Below, piece after piece: positions 14,470 through 25,565 of a stretch of DNA of 64,000 nt (its first letter is position 1; every line of letters begins with the position of its first letter). The notes under the pieces are model-generated. The model ran no database searches, was not told the DNA's origin, and saw nothing but the letters and a program-made list of their open reading frames with translations. A program made the position numbers and the translations under genes. The stretch lies in the NCBI GenBank assembly GCA_024500155.1, contig CM044879.1, positions 9,057,572-9,121,571 of the forward strand, given 5' to 3'. Source of the DNA: Chenopodium formosanum. Its lineage: Eukaryota; Streptophyta; Magnoliopsida; Caryophyllales; Amaranthaceae.

Positions 14470-14610
14470 TATTTTAAAAAGCACTAACTCTTATTATTGA
14501 ATTATTTCATCTTTGTTCTAGTTGTTTGATACATGATGCTTTCACACATAGGATCAAATGGATGAAGATGAAGAATAGGGATAGCAACTGATGATCTACA
14601 AGAACTTAAT

Positions 14611-14880
14611 TTTACCGCTTTTTTGTTGCTGCTACCGCTGTATTGCTGCTGTTTTTTTTGCTGTTACTGCTGTTTTTTGCTGCTACTGTTGTCTATGTTG
14701 TTGACTCTTGCTCATTCGGTTTGCTGCCACTGCTGTGCTACTGCTACTTGCTGCCAACTGATGTCTACTACTGCTAGTTGCTGCCAACTAATGTATGCTA
14801 CTGCTGGAAGCTTCCACTATTGTCTGCTGTTGCTAGTTGCCGCTAAAGAATGCTGATGGCAGCATCTGTTACAATTTTTT
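14611..14880. repeat. CTG-rich low-complexity tract
   Basis: Irregular runs of TGCTGCTACTGC and variants, with short tandem phrases such as CTAGTTGCTGCCAACT repeated. It sits just after the second CACTA gene, probably in its 3' untranslated region. The open frame over it is a by-product of the repeat. Confidence 0.6.
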
Positions 14881-15107
14881 TTTTGTCCTTACTTTTTCCA
14901 AGCTAGAGATAGAACTTAATATTCTTTGAGTTTGGATTATTATATTGTTTGGCCAAACATTAAAATTGGTGTTTATGGATTTTTTTTTGTGAGAATTATG
15001 AAAGTATTTCAATCCAAATTGTGTTCTATCATGTGTTGATTACTAATTCATATAGTTGTTGTACATATAATTTTTTTTTTCTTCTTATATTTAAAAAAAA
15101 TATAGTA

Positions 15108-15143
<36 letters not shown>
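15108..15143. repeat. (AAT)n microsatellite
   Basis: About eleven uninterrupted AAT trinucleotides, ending in AACAAC, near the right end of CACTA element 2. Confidence 0.9.
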
Positions 15144-15145
<2 letters not shown>

Positions 15146-15154
15146 CAAATGTTA

Positions 15155-15590
15155 CCTATTAATCTATAAAGTGTTACATTACTTTGCAAAAAGTGAGACA
15201 TAATGTCAAATAAAGTGCTACTATATGTCGTAACATGATTGAAAAATGTTACTTAATAATCAATAAAGTGTTACATAAGTTCGAAAAAGTGATACATAAT
15301 GTCGGATAAAGTGATACTATATGATTGAAAAATGTTACTAAAGATAAGTAAGTGTTACATAAGAAATAAATAGTAACACTTTAAAAATGATACTAATCAT
15401 GTTAAAAGTGATACATAAAAGGGTTTATAATAACACTTTTGAAAGTGTTACCTAACGTTACCCAAAGTGTTACATTAGACCTTAGGTAACACGGGCGGAT
15501 GTATCACCCAATAAAGTGTTACCTATTGTCTATAATAACACTTTTACCACTTTGTGTAACACTTTTAGGGTGTTACTTAAGGTTAATTAT
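15155..15590 (+). repeat. Right subterminal repeat array of CACTA element 2
   Basis: At least fifteen copies of GTGTTAC, GTGATAC or their complements fill the last 440 bp of the element. They are the mirror image of the left array. This is the densest repeated-motif array in the window and the expected landing site for the second-gene product. Confidence 0.8.
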
Positions 15591-15602
15591 GTACTAGTGA
15601 AA

Positions 15603-15981
15603 ATATAATTTAAATATACATACTTGATTTGTAGTTAATAAATTGTGAGTTATGAAATTAATATGTAATGTTATTATTCGAGCGTAGAAATTTTAGGTGT
15701 CGATAAAAAATAATTTAAATATAAATTTTATTTAATTGAGTAGTGTAAGTATATATGTTAGCTTAAATTTTTAATTTTTTCATTATGAATTTGAATCCAC
15801 TTGAAAAAGATGTTAGATCGGCCACTTGACATGTTGTTTTTATCACGCACGCACGTCTACTAATTTTTATAAGAATTATAGGGGTTGGACCCCTATAGCC
15901 CCAATGAAGATCATCCTCTATAACTCCTCCCGACTTTAATCTCTCAAATCTCGAGTTCCAAATTTTTTTTTTTTAAATCCT
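15603..15981. other. AT-rich spacer
   Basis: No gene or recognisable element was seen between CACTA element 2 and the CRK pseudogene fragment. There is a short GC-richer piece at about 15870-15930. Confidence 0.5.
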
Positions 15982-16185
15982 AACAAGGTTCGGACAATCA
16001 AGATCTTGTTTACGACCTTGTCTTGTGTATTGTTGAGGTGGTATGTATCTTGACGAGTGTTATAATTGTATTCAAATGGCAAGCAATTCAACCATATTAT
16101 ATAATATAAATGTGCAAGAGAAACACAAGCAATATTATGGAAGGGACCTTGTATGATTCAATGCTCTAACCAATCATTTTTCTCT

Positions 16186-17839
16186 CACTATGTGAAAAAA
16201 GAAGATAAACACCGTCCTAAGGCCACCGGTTTTTAAAAACCGGTGGGCAAAATATGGGGAAAAATAGGCGGGATTTTGAGGGGAGGTTTTTGCCACCGGT
16301 TCAAATTAAACCCGTGGCAATAAAATTATTTGCACCGGTTTGAACCGGTGGCTTTTGCATTTTTAAAAAAAAAAAAAATCGCCCTTATAAAATACCCAAA
16401 CCCTACCCGTGTCTCATTCTCATCCTCCCTCACTCTCTCTCCTCTCCTCTCCTCTCCTTTCTCTCCTGATCGATCTCATCTCCTCTCCTCTCCAGATCTC
16501 CTCTCCTCCGTCCACCTTCTTCTCTTTCCTGCTCTCTCTTCTCACCGCCGCCGTCCATCTTCTTCTCTTTCCTGCTCTCTCTTCATCACCCACTATCTAT
16601 CCGCCGGCGTTGCTGTCGTGGTGAAGGTTATGCTTCAAAAGATAAGCGAAGCTCCCCTCTATCTCTCTTCTTTCCCCTCTCGATCTCTCCGACCTCCCTA
16701 GGTTTTTAATTTGTTTTTTTCGGGTTTTTTTTGGTTTTTAGGGATTTATGTTTCATGATTTTTATTAATTTTTTTGTTTTCATAATTTTAGGTTAGGGGT
16801 TCTAGGTTAATTGATTTTCGAATTTTTTTGGGTTTTTTAGAATTGATTTGGTTTTTCGAATTGATTTTGGGTTTTTTTTTTGAATTGATTTTGGGTTTTT
16901 TTTTTTTAATTGATTTTGGGTTTTTTCAAATTGATTTTGGGATTAATTGATTTTCGTATTGATTTTGGGGTTTTTTCAATTTAATTTTGGGGGTTTTTTC
17001 AAATTGATTTTGGGGGTTTTTTCAAATTAATTTTGGGGTTTTTTCAAATTGATTTTGGTTGCTGCATGTCGTGGTGGGTTTGGGTGATGGGTCGTGGTTG
17101 GTTTCGTTGATGGGTTGTGGTGGTCTGTGAGGGTTTGGGTTGGGGTTGGAGCTGGTGTGGGGTGAGTGGGTGACGGTTGGTGGTGGGTCGTGGGTTAGGG
17201 TCGTGTGTTCTGGGTCGTCGGTCGTGGGTGGGTCGTGGGTTAGGGTGGTTTTTTTGTTTTTTTTTTAAGATTAATTTTAGAAATTAGGCTAATTAGCCTA
17301 ATCCCATACTCATTGTGTAACATCTTTTGATTATCAGGAAAAGCTGCTACTAATGCTCCAGGGAATCAAGACACCTGCATATTATCCTTTGAAGACTAGG
17401 CCGATGATTTAAATATTTGTTTTGTGTAATTTGATAAATTTAATTTTGTAAATTGGAATGGGTTGTATAAGTAATTTATTTGTAATTATTAATTTAGTTT
17501 GTGTTTTTCATGTGTATTATACTATTATGCATATATATATGTTTCTGGTACATTTTAAGAGAAAAAAATGCAAAAAAAAAAAAAATGTTTTTTTTTTTTT
17601 GTTTTTTTAGGGCATTATTGCCACCGGTTAACCGGTGGCAATTGTTGTTAATACCAAAAAAAAAATTGTGGGAAGTCTAATTGCCACCGGTTAACCGGTG
17701 GCAATACTTGTTTTTGCCACCGGTTTTGAACCGGTGGCTTTTGCACCAGACTATTGCCACCCCCCAACTAGCCACCGGTTCAAAACCGGTGGCATAGGGG
17801 GGTTTTGAACCGGTGGCTAATTGCTTTTTTCTACTAGTG
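16186..17839 (+). mobile_element. CACTA element 3, 1.65 kb, inside the CRK relic
   Basis: The left end reads CACTATGTGAAAAAAG and the right end CTTTTTTCTACTAGTG. Target duplication TCT is found at 16183-16185 and 17840-17842. Removing the element and one TCT restores the same sequence as the intact CRK paralogue across the site, apart from one substitution. Subterminal palindromes of GCCACCGGTT/AACCGGTGGC lie at 16218-16350 and 17618-17815. The interior has a CT-rich leader-like tract (16430-16690) and repeated TTGATTTTGGG phrases (16840-17060). No transposase is seen. Confidence 0.94.
16800..17065. repeat. TTGATTTTGGGTTTTTT tandem tract in CACTA element 3
   Basis: About eight imperfect copies of a 25-30 bp unit built on AATTGATTTTGGGG followed by a T run. 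It is followed by GTGGGT-rich sequence to about 17240. It looks like simple-repeat expansion in intron-like filler. Confidence 0.7.
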
Positions 17840-18479
17840 TCTGTTTTACAAGAACAACTTTTGCAAAAATTATTCAACTTAGATAACGTCACTAACTAAG
17901 TGATATTGAATAATTGGTATATGGTGCTCCGGAACTCATAAAATGAGGTAACATTAAACGCAGCTACTAACAAGTTTGGTAACATGTACAACGCAAATGA
18001 GGTGTGACTTTCACCAAAGAGAACATTGTACAATGTACTCTAGACTTGTCAATGAGCAATTGCCTCCAGTAGTGCTTCTGTACAACAATATCTCAAATAA
18101 ATGAATATTTTCAGTGGGGAGGAATAATGCTAATGCCTAGTTGTACTATTCGGTATGTGATTTACCAGTTTTTTCATAGTAATTTACCTAGTTGTACTAT
18201 TTGGTAAGGGTTTAAGTGGGTGGATCCGGGTTAGGGTTTGGGTTATGGGTGGATCTGGTTTGTGGTGGTGGGTCGTTGAAGTTAGGGGTTGTGGGGATTT
18301 TTGGTGGTGGTGGTCGTTTGGTTAGGTGGGTCTTGTTTTGTGTTAGGTGGTGGATGATGTTTGTTGTGGTGGTCGTTTCGCTGATGGTGGTCTGATATAG
18401 GGGATAGTGGCGGTAGTTAGGGTTTGTTGAGGTGGTGATACACCGCACCGGTGGTGGTGCGACATGTTTTTTTTTTAAT

Positions 18480-18788
18480 TTTTTTAAAAGAAATTTCCGA
18501 CGGAAATTCTGTCGGAAATTTTTGACGGATTATTCTGAATTCGTCGAAAATTTACGACGGATTTTTCTGGTGCATGAAAATTTTGCAACGACGGAATTTT
18601 TCTTCGGAATTTCGTTGAAAAAGTGTTTCCGACGAAATTTCCATTGAAAAAGCTAAGGTCGTTTTTCCTACGTACCCTTTTGCGACAAACATTTCCGACG
18701 CAATTCTGTCGGAAATGGAGTTTTTGACGGAATTCAGGGTGTTTCCAACAGAAATTTCCCGTCGGATTTAGCATGTTTTCTTGTAGTG
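18480..18788 (+). mobile_element. CACTA 3' terminus, 5' part missing
   Basis: The stretch ends TTTTCTTGTAGTG, the complement of CACTACAAGAAAA, a common plant CACTA terminus. It is preceded by repeated TTTCCGACGGAA-type motifs. No partner left end was found upstream, and the sequence before about 18470 is GGTGGT-rich. Similar CCGTCGGAAATTTCCGAC motifs continue beyond the terminus to about 18920 in the opposite arrangement, which suggests a nested or rearranged pair. The open frames on both strands here follow the repeat. Confidence 0.65.
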
Positions 18789-18929
18789 GGAAAAATGTCC
18801 CCTTCGACAGAATTCATTCGTAGGAAGAGATTTTCAGGCAACGAAAAAATCCGTCGGAAATTTCCGACGAACACAATTCCATCGAAAATTTGTGAGGGAA
18901 ATTCCATCGTAAAAATTCATTAAAAAAAC

Positions 18930-19750
18930 ACCTACCAACAGTCCACACCACCAGCCACCACCTTACACCTCCAGCATCCCTAACCCGTACCCAGTCAACA
19001 AAACCCCTACCTACGTAACAGAACCAGACCCACCCCCTACAATCCTGCTAAGCTAGCACACAAGCTTGCGACACAAGGCTCTTCTGATTTCCTTGGCGCG
19101 CAAGTAGTGGGCGTGTGTGTATATATGGGGTCCAGGTAGCGTGTGATAATGATTAATTGAATACTAATCCTATTAATTCCAACTAGGTTTATACTTTTAA
19201 GGTGGTGTTTTTTAGTTTAATATAAATACCAATGAATCATTAGATGATCATACAATTAATTAGAGGATGTAAAAGTATTGTGTAGAACGGACTCACGTGA
19301 GTCCAATTATGAAACAGAAAAATATCTAATTCCTAACGAAAATTAACTTATTCCTGACTAGAATGATTTTATTCATGACTAAAAATATCTAATTCCTGAC
19401 GAAAATTAACTTATTCATGACTAACAAAATCTTATTTCTGATATAAAATACTAAAATTACTTAGTGATTTTTTCGGGTTTAAATTGTCAGAAATTGGATT
19501 ATAATATTGATATATAAGTATCAGGTATTAGACAATATTGATCATACTAAAAAGATGAAAACAATAGTTTGAGAACAAAACTGGGAAATGAGCACGGAGC
19601 ATGGAACCCGAGATCAAATTTGCAGGAAGGAAAAAAACAGCTAATGGAACCGAGTCGGTCTGGGCGCATAGCAGCTATGGGTGAAGGAAGCATATAGGAG
19701 GGCAAAAGAGGAATGAACTCATGTTTGGTGGAATAAAAGATCACATGCCT
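18930..19750. other. Intergenic DNA left of the Ulp1-like gene
   Basis: First comes a CA-rich tract (18940-19050), then AT-rich sequence. A tandem phrase CTAATTCCTGACGAAAATTAACTTATTC is repeated at about 19325 and 19390. A near-palindrome, GGACTCACGTGAGTCC, lies at 19289-19304. I see no gene. Confidence 0.45.
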
Positions 19751-21100
19751 TGCACGTGCCTCCGTTATATTTTGAATTGTAACGGGGCCTCGTTTTTGGC
19801 AATCGTACAAAGCAAGTCACATTTAATTTTCTCAGTTTTCAACTCATCGTGTTCCCTCTCTCTCTTCTCTCTCCTCTCTCTGTATCTCTTCATTTCATCT
19901 TCACTCCTCTCTGTGTCTTCTCATCTTCTCCAGTCCGACGAAGGGCGATCACAGGGTTTTGGTGCTCAATTTACCGGCGCAGCGAAGGGTGGTTGTTTCC
20001 GGACAAAGAAGTTCCCAATTCAGAAGTAAATTGTGTTGCTTGTAAAAGGTATGACAAAAATCTCTCTACTCGAATGACGAAGGGTTATATGTGTTTGTAG
20101 ATGTATTTTGAGTGGGTTTTTTAATTAGTTAGAATTTCAATCAAATTGCGAATTTTTACTTAAATTAGGGTTAAGGTGAAGTATAACTTAGGGTTTATGT
20201 TAAAATAATTGAAAAATCGTTTTTTTTTGCGGTGTGTTAATGTTGAAATTTTGGTTATGTATTGAAAGTAGAGTAAGGAATTATGCGAGTTCGATTAAGT
20301 GAACTATATTAGTAGGGTTTTTTGCGAGTTTAATGTACTGAGTTCATGCAACTGTGGGCTGTTTGATTTAGCTTTGTTTGGGGTGGGTTGATGTAGGTTA
20401 ATATAGCAAATTCTTTGTTTGATTCTCAATTATTTGGAGGTGGCATGTTGAACATACGGATCTTTGGTTAGTCTCGACTCTCGAGGATTTGATATTGTGT
20501 AATTATATGGATGGTCCCTGTAATTGTAACAATTTTATTGTGTGCTTGCATGATTTAATTAATAATTGAAAAGGAATGATTGAAGTAAGTAAATTAATTT
20601 GTATATTTTTACATGTAATCAGAGTTAAATGTGTTATTGTTTAGGTTGTTTGATTTTGGTATGTCATTATTGGTGGTTATGTGTTTGGGTGTTTGAATGT
20701 AGTGGTTGATTATGATATAATGAAGTTTGACAAAACAAGTATGAGAGTTTGATAAAAATATCTTTAAGAGTTTGGCAAGTAGATGTGTTTGAAAAGTTTG
20801 ATTGATAATGGGTGAATGCAAAGTTCCTTTGTGTTGATTAGGCCATTCAGTGATGGATTTTACAAGGCTTGCTGTTTATTTTAGTTGATTGCGGTTCCAA
20901 TTGGTCGCCTTATGTGTTACAATAGAGATTGCTAACAAATAATTTAAGTTGACTTATGTGTTTTTTTATTACTTTGTTTGATACAATCATCCGTGTTTAA
21001 ATTTAAAGTGATGTTAGTAATTTGGTTGAAGTGATGCGATTCAATTTATTTGTTTGATATGGAATCTGAATTTAGTTGTTTGTTTTAAGGGCAGTGTTAA
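19751..21100 (+). other. Probable leader and first introns of the Ulp1-like gene
   Basis: A CT-rich tract (about 19850-19940) resembles a plant 5' untranslated leader. It is followed by a possible splice donor (AAAAGGTATGA near 20045) and about 1 kb of T-rich intron-like sequence before the coding start at 21101. The boundaries are inferred, and the short frames here are not convincing genes. Confidence 0.45.
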
Positions 21101-23619
21101 ATGGCGAAAAAGAGGAAGCATGTAGGTGGTGAAGGATCTGCAGGTGGTATTGTGAGGAAGAATATGGTGAGTTTTGTGTGAGAAATGCAATTGGTATATG
21201 TATTTATTTGTGGTTGTGCAACACTAAGTATCTGAAAACCTTGATGTAGGTTTCATCGAAAGGATCATCGAGTCGAGTAGATGAACAACGAACTAAAAGT
21301 AAAGCTGCTATTAAAGGGAAGAAAAAAAATCAGGAACCTGTGTTTGAAGTGGAGGAGTTGGAGGATACAACCTCAAATGAGGATGAAGCTGAGGAAGTCT
21401 CTGTTGATGATGATGGGGACAATGACTTTGATGGAGAGGAAGAAGAAGGTGGTTCCAGTGATGGTGAGGAAGATTAAACTGGGGAATCTGATAGTGAGGA
21501 AGAACCACCAGTTTCTCAGAAACCTTCATTGGAGGAGGTTTGCTTGATGTTGTTGCAAGACTGTGTGAAGAATGGAAAGCGAAAGCGGGGAGGAGATGGA
21601 AAAAAGAAAGGGAAGATGGCAAAGGTAAATGTAAGTTATGTTGTAAAAATTGTGCATGTATGGTATTTGAAGTAAAATTGTTTATGAGTTGGTAGAAATT
21701 GTCTCAGGTTCCTGTCCGGAGGAAGACGTTGGGTGAAAGGGTGAAAGAGGAAGGTGTTGTGGTAAAAACCCATTCAAGAACTACACAGAAGGTATGGAGC
21801 TTTTATTTTTGATGCTAATTTTTTTTTAAAATGTTGGTGGTTTGCATTTGTGGTTGGTGAATTGGATGGTTACAATGATTTGTGAATTTGAGGTATTGCA
21901 TTCAATGTGTGTATATATATAGCTCAATACTAAGGTTTTGTGATCATTTGGAAATTAGCACCATTTGTGGTGCAGTAGTACATTTCTTTGCATGTTCATG
22001 TAACACTGTTGGAAAAGCAATTGTTAATGATGTGTTTTTGATACTCCTTTTCTGAACTAAACATATGTTGTATATCAGTTTTCGAGTAAGCAGTTAGTGT
22101 TTGAATTTTTCAGCAGCTGTACAAGAGTAGTACATTTGTCTACAAGTTGTTGTACTTATGTTCTAAAATAGCACTTTTCATCATTTCCCTGCAGCAGCAT
22201 TTCCCTCATTAGTACATTCCCTGATTTTTTATTTACCATTGATCATGTATAATGAGATTATGAATCAGGTCACTATACTTTATTCAGTGTTTTAGGATTT
22301 TAACTAAACTTTATTAGCAATGAGATAGTTGATGACATGGTTTTAGGGGATATGCTGTTTAAGAATTTGCTATATGTATTTTTAGTGGTCTTGAATTGCA
22401 GTTTGTATTTGTTGTTTGTTTTTATTTATTATATGGTACTTAATTATTTGTTGTTTTTATTTATTTCTTGTTTTTATTTATTATATGGTACTTGGTGAAT
22501 GTAGGCACCAAATTTGAATGGTGTGAAGGCTTTTGGAAGTATTATTCAGAGGTTTGATGAGTCTAGGCAGAAGGTGGTAAAAGAAATGGGGTTTGGCGGG
22601 CTGTTAAGTATACCTGTCAGTTACTTACCCCGCAAATTTTCATATTGGCTGTTGTCAAGGGTGGAAGGAGATGGTTCTATTCAATTTGGAGATGGATATG
22701 TGTTTCCGCTTGGCCCCGTGCAGTTTGAATGTGTACTAGGAATCCCAAAGGGTAAGAATCCAGTACCGTCCTCGATTGCGGAGGGCAATCAGGAATATGA
22801 AGCGTTGTTGCAGCGGGTTATTGCGCTGTATGGTAAGAATGGTGGTAACATATCCTTGGTTGTGCTGCCGCTTCATTGGTTAAAACTGACAGTGAAGACA
22901 AAGTGTTGCCTTTGGCTGAAGAGGAGATAAGTGAGTTTAAGTTAGGTTTTTTGATTGTTGCTTTGGGGTACATATTGTGTGCCACGACGAATTCAAGTTT
23001 TCTGGCTGTGGCCCTAAGACCTGCACTGATGGTGTATGACGACACAGCAAGCTATGATTGGTGTAGTTGGACGTTTAGATGGATGTGCGATGCTGTGAGG
23101 AAGTTTCAGAAAAAATTCAAAGAAAGGGGTTATGTTGCAGGTTGCGGGGGATGTATATTGTTTGTGCTGGTAATGAATTGTTGACATATATATTATAAGG
23201 TACTTGTTTTTTTGAATAGGCAAACTGAGTGTATTTGTTTGGTTTGGGTGTAGATTTTCTACCTTGATCATTTGGCTCGCGTTCCAAGGGCCTGGGGTAT
23301 GATGCCGAGGTTGAGGGCTTGGACGCAGGAAGAGATAAATAGGGCGGCTGCTGATGACAAGTTTCCCAATGGGGACTGTGGTAAGCTGAAGGTGAGTTTT
23401 TGATCCGGAAGTCGATAAATTCTATCTCAGTCAATTCTTTTAACATGTATTTATTTTGTATAATTTTTTTTTTGTTCTGTTTTTTTGTTTTTGATGTTGT
23501 GAAGTCATTGAATATTGCTTATGGCGAGGAGCATCCTTTGGTGCTTCGAGATTTTTCACAAGGGGAGGGGTCAAAATCTAGGGCTAGTGCTCCAACAGCT
23601 GAAGCTCCCAAAGCTAAAG

Positions 23620-23795
23620 TATCTGAAGCTCCTGCAGCTGTGCAGCAGGTGGGAGCTGCACCTGCAGCTATGCAGCAGGTGGGAGCTAGTCCTGCAGGTG
23701 TGCATGAGGTGGGAGCAGGTCCTGCAGCTGTGCAGCGGGTGGGAGCTGGTGTTGGTGTGCAGCAGGTGGGAGCTGGTGTTGATGTGCATCAGATT
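23620..23795 (+). repeat. In-frame repeat coding AAVQQVGA-like units
   Basis: About six copies of a 33-36 bp unit (GCTGTGCAGCAGGTGGGAGC and variants) encode APAAVQQVGA, APAAMQQVGA, SPAGVHEVGA, GPAAVQRVGA and shorter forms. It lies inside one exon of the Ulp1-like gene, between the N-terminal block and the peptidase part, probably a flexible linker. Confidence 0.85.
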
Positions 23796-25463
23796 ACAGT
23801 TGAGGTATGGACCTTCCTTATTTTGTATTATTGATTTAATGGAGTATGTGTTGGATTTTGAATGAGTATAGAGTATAATTAAATACATGGTTGGCTTGGT
23901 TGTTGTAGGTGGCTAATAGGTTGGGTCCACAGTTGATGGCAGTTATAGATACCAAAGTTCAACATGTGTTTGATCGTATGTATGACCTAGTTGCACAGGC
24001 TGTTAGTGCTGCAAATGCTGCTGGCGTTTATAGGCAGGGTGGTTCCACATCACACCAAGTAGTTGTAGGTGTAAGTATTGGTAACCATCAGGGGAAGGGG
24101 GTAGGTGATTGTTTAGAAGAGAAGACGGAGGGGACTAGAAGTGAGGCTGTTTCAGTTACGGAGCAGGGGACTAGAACTGAGGGTGTTTCAGTTACGGAGC
24201 AGCAAGGGACTACAACTGAGAGTGGTTTAGAGAAGGAGATGGGTACTGGAATTCAGGGTCTGACAGAGGTCGTGAATATTGGAGATAAGGGTATTTCTGA
24301 TAAGGTGGATACTAACAATCAGGTTGTTTCAGAAAGAGAACTTGATGTGGAGTTAGATTATGTAGTTTGCAAGATATCTGAGGATGTGTTTGTGGATGTA
24401 GGATCTGAGTTTTTGGTGGGGGATAACGAGGGCAACAATTTGCGGGAAGGGGGGAACGTAGTGGTGGTTCTGATTTGGAGGAAGACGATGACCAAATTGT
24501 GACTGGACCAGAGGTGGTTATGGCTTCACTTGGTACAAGGGGGACTACTGCGTATGTTGCAAGTGGGAGTTGTGAGACTGCGGGTGATTCCTCTGAGGGA
24601 GAAGGGGATTCAAAGGGGGTGGCTGATGGAACGGCAGATAAGCGGGTAATGAAACCCACTGAAGCTGGTCTGTCTGGGTTGTATAACAAGGGGGCAACCA
24701 GGAAGCATACAACCATTGAAACTCGTGCACTGCAGTATGTTCGGCGTTGGAAGGAGATGAACGACGAGCTTTGGTAAAATCCTTATTAGTTTTACATATT
24801 AGTTTGTGTACATGTATGCATATTTTGCAGAGGTACAGGCTCCCAGTTACACACATTTAGTTTTTTTTATTTATTTATTATGCTTTTGCAGGTCTGGTGA
24901 TGTATTAATAAGGTGTGATAAGGTGGAGGCCAACCAGAAGGACTGCTTTGGTGTAGTTCACCCAAGAGCAAGAGTTGGGGATGGGTATGTGAGAATGGCA
25001 AGTGCTCTTTACAGCAGGCTTTGGTTAAACACTGAATTTGTGAATAGGAGTAAGCGTGTGTTGCTTGATCCCACATTCTCTGTAAGCAAGTCATCTGTAT
25101 AGTAATATTTTTTTTGAGTGAAGTATGTTTAGAGGATATGAATGTGGAAATTGACATCTCGTTTTGTTTGCAAAATCGGGTGTTGTTGAATGAGGGGAAG
25201 GAAGCGTATGCGGCTAGTAAGTACTGCAAACTTTGTCTGAGCTATCCTCTCAATCAGATTAAAACGGTGAGTAGATTCTTTTAGTGGTTGTGTTTTCCCT
25301 GTTTGATAATTTAGTTGTGATTTATATCAAGTAACTTAGTGTGTTGAACTGTTTTTGATCTCTGCAGGTTTTTATTCCGGTGTTAGAAGTACCGAAGGAC
25401 AATCCAAAAGCTGCACATTGGTGGTGCTTTGCTCTGGAGGTGAAGGCGAAAAAGACGTGGGTT

Positions 25464-25565
25464 ATTGACTCAGTGTACAAGGATCCTTTCACCGAACATG
25501 CTGATAAGATTAAACTTCTGGTTTGTGGCAAGAAGATTGACTCAGTGTACAAGGATCCTTTCACC
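25464..25565 (+). repeat. 30-bp duplication of the catalytic-Asp segment
   Basis: An identical 30-bp sequence encoding IDSVYKDPFT occurs at 25464-25493 and 25536-25565, 72 bp apart and in the same frame. The first copy is in the exon with the candidate catalytic Asp. The second falls after the inferred splice donor at 25521, so it lies in the intron if that donor is used. Confidence 0.9.

Larger units (their letters stand above)
4841..15599 (+). mobile_element. CACTA element 2, full-length, 10.76 kb, two genes
   Basis: The left end reads CACTAGTGCATAATTGA and the right end TTAATTATGTACTAGTG, giving inverted repeats of about 17 bp with one or two mismatches. The 3-bp target duplication is AAA (4838-4840 and 15600-15602). 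Subterminal arrays of GTAACAC (left, to about 5030) and GTGTTAC (right, from about 15160) face each other. Inside are a TNP2-like transposase gene (7273-10708) and a Transposase_24-type second gene (12001-14469), the usual gene pair of a complete plant CACTA element. The first gene has a frameshift and three stops, so this copy probably cannot move itself. About 5030-7270 and 10710-12000 are AT-rich leader, intron or spacer with no gene I can support. Confidence 0.95.
15982..18175 (+). pseudogene. CRK exon-1 (DUF26) fragment, split by CACTA element 3
   Basis: The two arms (15982-16185 and 17840-18175) align by eye to the DUF26 region of the intact CRK gene at about 53150-53690. Shared stretches include GACAATCAAGATC, TTCAAATGGCAAG, ACACAAGCAATATTATGGAA, TTTTACAAGAACAAC and TAATGCCTAGTTGTA. 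The first arm has lost the CX8CX2C cysteine spacing, and both arms carry indels and stops, so nothing functional remains. It is probably a relic of a tandem duplication of the CRK locus about 35 kb away. Only exon-1 sequence is present, so a processed origin cannot be excluded. After 18175 a short phrase (CCTAGTTGTACTATT) repeats once. Confidence 0.88.

Noticed and set aside
16330..16701. A 123-residue Ser/Leu-rich frame in CACTA element 3
   Set aside because: It follows a CT-rich leader-like tract; composition alone explains the open frame.
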